NCBI RefSeq assembly: GCF_007860075.1
Contig: NZ_SJPP01000001.1
Span: 310,001-374,000, forward strand
Direction of reading: 5' to 3'
Origin: Symmachiella macrocystis
Lineage (GTDB): Bacteria; Planctomycetota; Planctomycetia; Planctomycetales; Planctomycetaceae
Length of the DNA stretch: 64,000 nucleotides
Shown: positions 57,734 through 64,000 of the stretch, one piece after another
Numbering within the stretch: the stretch's first letter is position 1
How the letters are laid out: every line of letters begins with the position of its first letter
Program-made: the position numbers and the translations under genes
The notes under the pieces: model-generated
The model's input: the letters and a program-made list of their open reading frames with translations, nothing else
The model's database searches: none
Told to the model about the DNA's origin: nothing

Positions 57734-58336
57734 TGCCAGTTGTCGTGTTGTCTGTCAAAGTTAGCGAAGGCAACCGCATCTGTGCTGCCGGACACTGCGG
57801 CGATATGACGGAGGCCTCCCTGCGCTGTGTTTGCACCACTGCCGGAATGCAGGGCCGATGCCGCGGCGCCAATTGTGGCAACTCCAGCGATTGATGCAAC
57901 CGTAATAATCGTTACTTTTCCACGAACGTGACTGTATCGATTTTAGCGACTTTTTCACTCCACGCGATTGCTCGGATTGTAGTCCTCATGACGGTATTTC
58001 CACAAGCGACGGCAGTCGTAAGGCCTTACCAGCATGAGAATTCGGAAAAATGCTCGGAATACGAACTGAGCGGAAGGAATGACTAATTGCGGTAGTCATT
58101 ATGAGCCGAATTTCTGTACTGATTGGCTCCATTCCGCCGCAAGGCGATGCGCCGATTGATGAGATTTTTTTTCAGCCGGATCACGAATGGATTCGTGCGG
58201 TTGAGCACCGACCCAAGATACAAAACGGCAGATTTGAAACGGCCTCGCCGGAGGTGAGGTTGCCGAGAACTCATTCCGGAACCGCGCACCCGGCGCGAAT
58301 CCAAAAATGGCAGACTGATCCCAAGGAGGGAAACCG
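57734..58336. other. Intergenic region, ~600 bp, divergent
   Basis: Between topoisomerase A (minus) and a secreted protein gene (plus). It has a perfect inverted repeat at 58078-58100. A plus-strand open frame (58101-58340) overlaps the next ATG by 4 bases, but its sequence is not gene-like. No RNA gene seen. Confidence 0.4.
58078..58100. promoter_or_regulatory. Perfect inverted repeat upstream of a secreted-protein gene
   Basis: AATGACTA-attgcgg-TAGTCATT, 8-bp arms around a 7-base spacer; a possible operator or short hairpin ~235 bases before the next gene. Confidence 0.4.
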
Positions 58337-58810
58337 ATGACCCGACGGATAATGTGCGCGGCCCTGGCAGGGGTCGCCTTGACACTGATCGTTTCGCAAG
58401 CCGCGCAGGCTGGTGATATTTTCTACTCGGACAAGGGCTACTACGGCGGGCCGGGCACGACCGCGCCTGTGATGAATGCCGGTCTGTATCCGATGCCGGT
58501 CCAAACCGTCCCAGCGCGGATGGGTGGCACCTACATCACCAACCCTGCGTTCTATCCCCACGAATACTTGTATGCTCACGAGCATCACTACCTGGCGCCC
58601 CCGTTTTACTACAAGCACAAGACCGGTCCTTTCGGCCTGCCGGGCAAGCATCTCCGAAATCGCTGCAACGACGAATGTGGTGAAGATGTCTGTCCGCGGT
58701 GCGGTATGGGTGGTTGCAAAGGCAACTGCAAATTGAAGGGCACAGAAATCATTGTGAAATATAAGCGGAAACGTTCGATCTTCAAAACGTTGTTCCTGCC
58801 ACCACGCTGA
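58337..58810 (+). CDS. Small secreted Tyr/His/Gly-rich cysteine protein
   Basis: 157 residues. Signal peptide (RIMCAALAGVALTLIVSQAAQAG), then Tyr/Pro/His-rich mature part (YYGGPGTT, PHEYLYAHEHHYLAPPFYYKHK) and a compact cysteine cluster CNDECGEDVCPRCGMGGCKGNC near residues 108-131, followed by a Lys/Arg end. Excellent AAGGAGGG site. The cysteine cluster could bind metal or cross-link. No family recognised; planctomycete cell-surface type. Confidence 0.7.
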   Translation: MTRRIMCAALAGVALTLIVSQAAQAGDIFYSDKGYYGGPGTTAPVMNAGLYPMPVQTVPARMGGTYITNPAFYPHEYLYAHEHHYLAPPFYYKHKTGPFGLPGKHLRNRCNDECGEDVCPRCGMGGCKGNCKLKGTEIIVKYKRKRSIFKTLFLPPR

Positions 58811-58912
58811 TTCCCACGATTCTCGGCCCAAAAGGCCGTTGGGCGGAATCGCGTGTGATGCGGACCGCCTCATTCCCAATAATCCCCCGTCTCGTGACCT
58901 AGGATTTGACCT

Positions 58913-59446
58913 ATGCAAATCAGATTTTTTCAAGTGCTTGCCACAGGCGGGATGGCCTGCCTGATGGTTTCAGCACTTAGCCTGAATAATGGGCAAGCGC
59001 AGGAGCCGGTCCCCGAACCGACCGGCGGCCCTGTGACCACCACCAGCCCCGAAACGACCTCATCGACAGTTGTCGATGAGGGGTATGTCGGCGCCGAATG
59101 CAATGGCTACGGCTACGGTGGCGGTTATGGCCACCGCAGGCGATACCTCCCCGACTACCGTCGGCGCTACTGCCGACCCGAGCCATTCAGCCGAAATGAT
59201 TGTCGCGATCAATACATCAATTCCCAACAAGGGTACGGTGTACCGGTCACGGTGCCGCTGGCGCCGGTTGTCTGCAAGCAATACAATTACGGCTGGGGCT
59301 TGCCCTCGTCACGATTGACGCATGTTCCGTTCGGTTGGCAAATGACTCGCCCTCCGATGGTGCAGGGACAAAACTCTCCCGCCATGGTCTACTGGCCGAC
59401 CGACACCATGCAACAAGGTGCCTACTACATGCGGACACCGTGGTAA
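58913..59446 (+). CDS. Small secreted Tyr/Gly/Pro-rich protein
   Basis: 177 residues. Signal peptide (RFFQVLATGGMACLMVSALS...GQAQEP), a Pro/Thr-rich linker, a Gly-Tyr run (CNGYGYGGGYGHRRRYLPDYRRRYC) and several spaced cysteines. No family recognised. It follows the previous secreted gene by 102 bp and shares its compositional style; both could be co-expressed envelope or matrix proteins. Confidence 0.65.
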   Translation: MQIRFFQVLATGGMACLMVSALSLNNGQAQEPVPEPTGGPVTTTSPETTSSTVVDEGYVGAECNGYGYGGGYGHRRRYLPDYRRRYCRPEPFSRNDCRDQYINSQQGYGVPVTVPLAPVVCKQYNYGWGLPSSRLTHVPFGWQMTRPPMVQGQNSPAMVYWPTDTMQQGAYYMRTPW

Positions 59447-59504
59447 CCCACGAGTCTGTCTCTTAGAGGTTCCATTGGACTTTCAGACGGGACGCAATCG
59501 CTGC

Positions 59505-62114
59505 TTAGGGCGATTGTGTCCCGTTTTTTGCGCGCTGGGCGTCACATTGCTTCGACAAATCTTCGTAGCGAGCCTTCAGTTCCGCCCCCCCCAATTCGGG
59601 GTAGAGCTGCGCAGCGATTCCCGTCAATTTGTGGCAGAGGTCGTAATCCTCGAGCGTGAAAGCGGTCAACGCGCGATAGTAGCGCGCATTTAACCATCGG
59701 GGTGTCCCCGACTTATTTGCCACTTCGAGACGCGCCCACAACTGTGTTGCTTGATTCAAACAACGTTGCGTTCCGCAATGAATCAGAGCCTCCCCCAGAT
59801 TTCTTTGTAACTCGCGATCTTTGGGAAACGTTTCCCGCAACGCTTCGTAGAGCTCAATCGCTTCATCAATCCGCCCCAGGGCTTCGTAGGCTTGTGCTCG
59901 GCATTGGTCTAAGCGTTTTGCCTGAGCGGGGGTGAGTTGCGCGCGTCGCGCGTCGAGTTTTTCGACAGCTTGTAGCTGCAGCGCGCCGACATCGCGGCCC
60001 GTTTCGTTACCGGCGCCTTCCACCAGTTTGGACAAGCCGCCCAGGATGCCCAACATTTCCACCGGACTGGTTTCCGATAGTTGATTGAGCAATTTACCTG
60101 CATCGGCCAGCCGGTTTTGTCCGGCGAGAGAAACCACGCGGAGCTGCATTGCCGCGGCCAATGTCTTGCGTAATTGCGGTGAATAGTTTGTCGATTCACC
60201 AGTGGCGCGGCCGTCAAACACCCGCGCCAACACGGCATCCGCAGCGGCAAAATTGGGGGGCGTCGCATGCAAATAAATCTTGGCCAAGTAGGTCGCAATC
60301 TCACACTGCGATTCTGTGAGCGGGGAACCGGGATTGGGAGGCTGCGGAAGGAATTCCTGCAATTCGGTGGTGGCAATCTCTAGCCAACTGTCCATCGGAC
60401 GCCCCAGCGATTGCAGTCGGCTGAGGATTTTTTCATAGCAACGGGCAATGGCAACGAGCGCGGCGGGGCCGCGAGCATGGTCGGCCGGAATTAATTGATA
60501 CAGTCTAAGCGCAACGGTTGTTTGTAACCGCTGCTCCTCCAATTCTGCCAGCATCCACGTGGCGGCGGCGGATGTTTTATGGTCGGCGAATTGTTCGCGA
60601 TGTTGCTCCAACGCCTGCGTATATTCTTTCCGCTTGCTTTGAGTACGTCTTGTATTATAGACCTGTCCCAAGGCGAATGCGCGCAACAATGACGCATCGG
60701 CGGCGCGGGCGTTTTGTGGAAATTTTTCAAACAGCTCGCCAAACGCGCGTGCGGCGACATCGTATTGTTTGGTGCGGAGCTGCAACGAGGCGCGGGTGAA
60801 TGCCAAATCGAACGCTAAGTCGCGCTGTCCCGTTCTAAATGCCGTCGAGGCGGCTTGGCCGTACCGTTCGATCGCGTCGAGTACCTTCCCGTGTGTATAC
60901 AGGGCGCGGGCTTCGCGAATCGCTAGCGCGACTTCCTCACCGTATTGGCTGGATTCTTGATTGAACTCCCACAAGGCCCAGGCGCGCGCTCCCCAATACC
61001 CGCCAGTTTGCTTTTGCGCCTTTTCCGCTTGTTGATGAATCAATTCCAACAAGCCGGTCGCTGCAGCCGAATTGCCCTCAGCGACTTGTTGTTGCCATTG
61101 CGTGGACAAGATGAGCACGTTGAGAAACTCCAACTCTGCGGGAAGTTCCCGGCCGGCGATTGTGAAATCGTCAATCAGTTTGGCCGCTTCATCCGTCCGT
61201 TTCATGCCCAATAACGCGCGAATCCGCTCGCCGGTGGCACGATCGCCGATCACCGAATTCGCGCCGGCTTTGGAAAACTGGTTGAGCAAATCCAATGACT
61301 GTTGATAGTGACGCTGCAATCGCAAGCAGCGCGCGTACAGCAACTGAACCTCAGCTGCGCGGATTTTTCCTGGACCACTGCTGCTTTTGGGCAACTCTTT
61401 TAACCGTTTCGCCGCATCGATCAGGGCAACCGCGCGGTCGGGTGAATCACTGGGCAATACCATGGCCAAATCAAACAGCGCTGTCGCCTCCGACTGTTTG
61501 ACCTGCGCCACCAAACCGGCAAGTTCCGACTCGGTGTAGGGCGATGCGGAACTGGTCGCTTGGCCCAATCCTTTCAATATCTCGACCGCGGAGCGTTGCA
61601 CGGCGCGAAATTGTTCAATCGCCTGGACAAGGATTTTCGCCGCTTGGTCGCGGAGAACGTGGTCGTACGGCGCGATTTGGGACTGGTAACGTAAGGATTG
61701 GCCGCGGAGGGCGTCCAACTGGGCCAATTGAAACTCCAGCGACAATTGCTGCTGCGGAGTTTGCTGAATCAACGTGTTGAGAATTTCACGTGCCTCGGTC
61801 CATAATTTTGCCTGTTGCTGTGCGTCGCCGGCGTGCATCGCATGGTCGGCCAGAGTCCGCGACAATTCGATGGTGAATTCCAGGCGTTCTTCGGGTAGCA
61901 AATCGTCTCGAAGCAGTTGGTCCCGGCCGTACAATTCGGCAACTTCGTAAAGCTGACGGCTGCGCAGTCCATCAAAATAGCGAGCTGTGAGCGACGCCTC
62001 GTCTCCACAAGCGCCCAGCGGAGCCAACAGAACCAGGGCCGACAACAATAAAGCTAGGGTGAGCGGAGAGGGCGGAAAATTGAGTTGTCGTGTCGGTCGA
62101 TTCATCGTACTCAC
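59505..62114 (-). CDS. Large secreted tetratricopeptide-repeat-like protein
   Basis: 869 residues. Signal peptide-like start (PLTLALLLSALVLLAPLGACGDEA; 'LGAC' also fits a lipobox) followed by an all-helical array with TPR-type pairs, e.g. QLYEVAELYGRDQL, VLDAIERYGQAASTAFRTGQRDLAF, QLRTKQYDVAARAFGELFEKFPQNARAADASLLRAFALG and GRIDEAIELYEALRETFPKDRELQRNLGEALIHCG. Likely an envelope scaffold. Convergent with the small secreted genes, divergent from mreB. Confidence 0.8.
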   Translation of the reverse strand: MSTMNRPTRQLNFPPSPLTLALLLSALVLLAPLGACGDEASLTARYFDGLRSRQLYEVAELYGRDQLLRDDLLPEERLEFTIELSRTLADHAMHAGDAQQQAKLWTEAREILNTLIQQTPQQQLSLEFQLAQLDALRGQSLRYQSQIAPYDHVLRDQAAKILVQAIEQFRAVQRSAVEILKGLGQATSSASPYTESELAGLVAQVKQSEATALFDLAMVLPSDSPDRAVALIDAAKRLKELPKSSSGPGKIRAAEVQLLYARCLRLQRHYQQSLDLLNQFSKAGANSVIGDRATGERIRALLGMKRTDEAAKLIDDFTIAGRELPAELEFLNVLILSTQWQQQVAEGNSAAATGLLELIHQQAEKAQKQTGGYWGARAWALWEFNQESSQYGEEVALAIREARALYTHGKVLDAIERYGQAASTAFRTGQRDLAFDLAFTRASLQLRTKQYDVAARAFGELFEKFPQNARAADASLLRAFALGQVYNTRRTQSKRKEYTQALEQHREQFADHKTSAAATWMLAELEEQRLQTTVALRLYQLIPADHARGPAALVAIARCYEKILSRLQSLGRPMDSWLEIATTELQEFLPQPPNPGSPLTESQCEIATYLAKIYLHATPPNFAAADAVLARVFDGRATGESTNYSPQLRKTLAAAMQLRVVSLAGQNRLADAGKLLNQLSETSPVEMLGILGGLSKLVEGAGNETGRDVGALQLQAVEKLDARRAQLTPAQAKRLDQCRAQAYEALGRIDEAIELYEALRETFPKDRELQRNLGEALIHCGTQRCLNQATQLWARLEVANKSGTPRWLNARYYRALTAFTLEDYDLCHKLTGIAAQLYPELGGAELKARYEDLSKQCDAQRAKNGTQSP

Positions 62115-62464
62115 AGTTGATTGCCGGGAAGGCGGCCTTATCTCGAAACGAATTGGCCGCAGTTTCTAATAACAATTAGACCTGCGCCGCCGTTTTAGGG
62201 CAATGTCCGTTTGCCTGTGACCGCTTGCGAGTTTTGAGATACCGGTGCTGTTCAAAGTGCATCTTGCGAGAATTCGAGACAAGCGGTACAAATTGCGGAC
62301 TTGCAAGTCACGTGACGGCTTTGATTTACAGATTAGACAGTACAAAGTGCACAGGTTGCGGACATCGTCGGTTCGTAACCTTCCAATTTTAATGTGGCGA
62401 CTCGCGGGAATCCCCCTTCTCTGCCCGCAAGTCACGCCGCTCCTGACCCCGCCTAAGAGTACGG
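62115..62464. other. Divergent intergenic region before mreB with short imperfect repeats
   Basis: 350 bp. Three imperfect copies of a ~22-base word occur at about 62247-62268 (gttcaaagtgcatcttgcga), 62283-62305 (ggtacaaattgcggacttgc) and 62339-62362 (agtacaaagtgcacaggttg). They could be binding sites. No gene is supported. Confidence 0.45.
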
Positions 62465-63508
62465 ATGCTCGATAGATTTCGCAGATGGGCCTGCCCAGAC
62501 CTGGCCATTGATCTCGGCACGGTCAATACATTGGTGGCAGTGCCCGGTGAAGGGATCGTCGTCAACGAACCGTCCGTTGTTGCCCTGCAAAAGGGAACAC
62601 GCCGCGTTCTGGGGCAAGGTACGGCTGTTGGGAAACTCGCGCGACAGATGTTGGGGCGGACCCCCGATTCGATCGTGGCCGCCCGCCCGTTGCAAGATGG
62701 TGTGATCACCGATTTTGAACTGTGCGAAGCGATGATGCGGTATTTCATGCGCAAGGCGAGTCGACAACGCCGTGGGTTGCGTCCCCGCGTGGTGATTGCG
62801 GTTCCCGCGGGAATTACCCCGGTCGAACGCCGCGCGGTTTTTAACAGCGCCGAACGCGCCGGTGCGGGGCGCGTGTATGTGATTCCAGAACCGACGGCCG
62901 CTTGTATCGGCGCGGGACTGCCCATTGCCGAACCGATGGCCAGCATGATTTGTGACATCGGCGGCGGAACGACCGAAGTTGCCGTGATGAGCCTGTCCGA
63001 CATCGTAGCAGGAACGTCGCTCAAAGTGGCCGGCGATGAAATGGATGCGGCGATTGTCGACTATATGAAACGAAATTTTTCCCTCAAAATTGGGATGCAG
63101 ACCGCTGAGAAACTCAAAATTGGTCTGGGAAATGCTTATCCGCTCGAACAAGAATTGACGCACGACGTGCGTGGGTTGGACACGATTAGCGGCGTCCCCC
63201 GTAAGGCGATGGTGACCAGTGAAGAGATCCGGCAGGCCTTGCTCGATCCGTTGGAGAAAATCATTGCCGGCGTGAAAAACGTGATTGAACAATGCGATCC
63301 GGAATTGGTTTCGGATCTGGTGGATAATGGATTGGTTCTCACCGGCGGCGGCGCGTTGCTGCGGGGTATTGATTCGTTGATGAACGAACAATTGGGAATC
63401 CCCGTACGGGTGATAGACGACCCGCTGACGACCGTTGCCCGCGGGACGGCAATTTGCGTCGAGCACCTGGCAAAATGGCGTGAAAGCCTGGACGCCGGTG
63501 ACGAGTAA
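62465..63508 (+). CDS. mreB: Rod shape-determining actin homologue
   Basis: 347 residues. Actin-fold nucleotide motifs: AIDLGTVNTLVAV (phosphate 1), MICDIGGGTTEVAVM (phosphate 2), LTGGGALLRGI (adenosine). It polymerises under the membrane to guide wall growth. Planctomycetes vary in keeping it. It is followed directly by mreC (29 bp), so the mreBC cluster continues beyond the window. ATG 62465; short leader with repeat-like words upstream. Confidence 0.96.
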   Translation: MLDRFRRWACPDLAIDLGTVNTLVAVPGEGIVVNEPSVVALQKGTRRVLGQGTAVGKLARQMLGRTPDSIVAARPLQDGVITDFELCEAMMRYFMRKASRQRRGLRPRVVIAVPAGITPVERRAVFNSAERAGAGRVYVIPEPTAACIGAGLPIAEPMASMICDIGGGTTEVAVMSLSDIVAGTSLKVAGDEMDAAIVDYMKRNFSLKIGMQTAEKLKIGLGNAYPLEQELTHDVRGLDTISGVPRKAMVTSEEIRQALLDPLEKIIAGVKNVIEQCDPELVSDLVDNGLVLTGGGALLRGIDSLMNEQLGIPVRVIDDPLTTVARGTAICVEHLAKWRESLDAGDE

Positions 63509-63537
63509 TCCGGAAGCAAAGGGAGCGGTCTCTAGGC

Positions 63538-64000
63538 GTGCGACAAAAACGTTCACAAATCGCGATTTGGCCAGCCGGTCTGCTCTGCCTGGTCGGGTTG
63601 GTGCTGGCAGCATCACCGGCGTCGACCGCAGCAGCGCTGCGCGTTCCGTTTCGTGATCTGCTCAGACCGGGACAACGCATTCTAGTGGACGTGCAACAGC
63701 GTGTGCGCGATTGGCGATCCGCTCCACAATTCCAAGCCGAGGAATACGCCGAGTTGGAACAGGTGCGGCACGATCTCGCCAGCGCTGAATTGCGCGAAAG
63801 AAAATTGCTGGCTGAGAATGCAACGCTCCAACAGGAACGCGACACATTGCAGGCGGAAATGCGAATTCCCATCGCCAAGCAAGGCAGTCTGCCGTTGGTC
63901 GTCCCCAATTTGTTAAGTGCGAATGTGTTGAGCAAAAAAACGGCCGACCACCTGCGTCAAGCGGTAGCCATCGATGTCGGAAATCGCGATGCCGTGGATC
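63538..64000 (+). CDS. mreC: Rod shape-determining protein MreC, N-terminal part
   Basis: At least 154 residues, running off the right edge. GTG 63538 has GGGAG ~13 bases upstream. A transmembrane helix (IAIWPAGLLCLVGLVLAAS) precedes a ~50-residue coiled coil (EEYAELEQVRHDLASAELRERKLLAENATLQQERDTL), the MreC layout; the following PLVVPNLLSANVL begins the beta domain. Partner of MreB in wall elongation. Confidence 0.85.
   Translation, partial: MRQKRSQIAIWPAGLLCLVGLVLAASPASTAAALRVPFRDLLRPGQRILVDVQQRVRDWRSAPQFQAEEYAELEQVRHDLASAELRERKLLAENATLQQERDTLQAEMRIPIAKQGSLPLVVPNLLSANVLSKKTADHLRQAVAIDVGNRDAVD

Noticed and set aside
58101-58340. 79-codon plus-strand frame overlapping the next ATG by 4 bases
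   Set aside because: Overlap looks like coupling, but the sequence is uncharacteristic of a protein, its end is the next gene's ribosome site, and it has no ribosome site of its own.

Overview
The window looks like part of a Planctomycetota chromosome, probably order Planctomycetales. The evidence is the mix of gene families: DUF1571 and secreted HEAT-like proteins, a Ser/Thr kinase with the planctomycete N-terminal module and an FHA domain, three secreted-type sulfatases, a PQQ-type beta-propeller, a Tat-exported TIM-barrel protein, ECF sigma factors with a large anti-sigma protein, and long gene-poor spacers. The assignment is inferred from gene content only. I saw no rRNA, tRNA, CRISPR array, transposase, integrase or phage gene.

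Layout. 0-2.5 kb: end of a TrkA/RCK protein, then the overlapping phosphatidylethanolamine pair pssA-psd. 3.2-7.3 kb: eno, followed by a membrane protein with a DivIC/FtsB-like segment, an M50-like peptidase and three small proteins. 7.5-15.4 kb: a serine-type sulfatase, two tandem DUF2007-like proteins, a PhyH-type dioxygenase, hemC, a DUF502 protein, a ComF-like protein and a PQQ propeller. 15.5-24.7 kb: an ECF sigma/anti-sigma pair, an Lgt-like protein, panC, phoU, a second sigma factor, an oxidoreductase flanked by an 83-nt repeat pair, a rhodanese, a lysine-less lipoyl-like domain and a histone-deacetylase-like hydrolase. 25.5-33.2 kb: a secreted HEAT-like protein, a DUF1571 protein, an M20-like protein with lost catalytic residues, the FHA kinase and a membrane-anchored protein. 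33.6-41.5 kb: argH, a small membrane protein, a decayed copy of the DivIC-like gene's tail, a GspE/PilT-type ATPase, a STAS-membrane protein, a three-gene cluster of membrane coiled-coil proteins including an unlisted 55-residue ORF, and an enoyl-CoA hydratase. 41.6-53.0 kb: a catabolic/secreted region with two sulfatases, a sialidase, two sugar-isomerase-like TIM barrels, an amidohydrolase, a PLP enzyme, a SUKH protein and a lipoprotein. 53.2-57.7 kb: type II topoisomerase subunits B and A. 58.3-64 kb: two small secreted Tyr/Gly/Cys-rich proteins, a large secreted TPR-like protein, then mreB and the start of mreC.

How the genes work together. Housekeeping modules (phospholipid, heme, pantothenate, arginine, topoisomerase, MreBC) alternate with planctomycete-type accessory genes. 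The sulfatases, sialidase and TIM-barrel proteins suggest use of sulfated or sialylated polysaccharides. The least explained items are the eno-linked DivIC-like protein with its decayed copy, the TNWK coiled-coil cluster at 38.6-40.6 kb, and several enzyme-like proteins that have lost or changed hallmark residues. I did not find a clear-cut new multi-gene system; the coiled-coil cluster is the best candidate.
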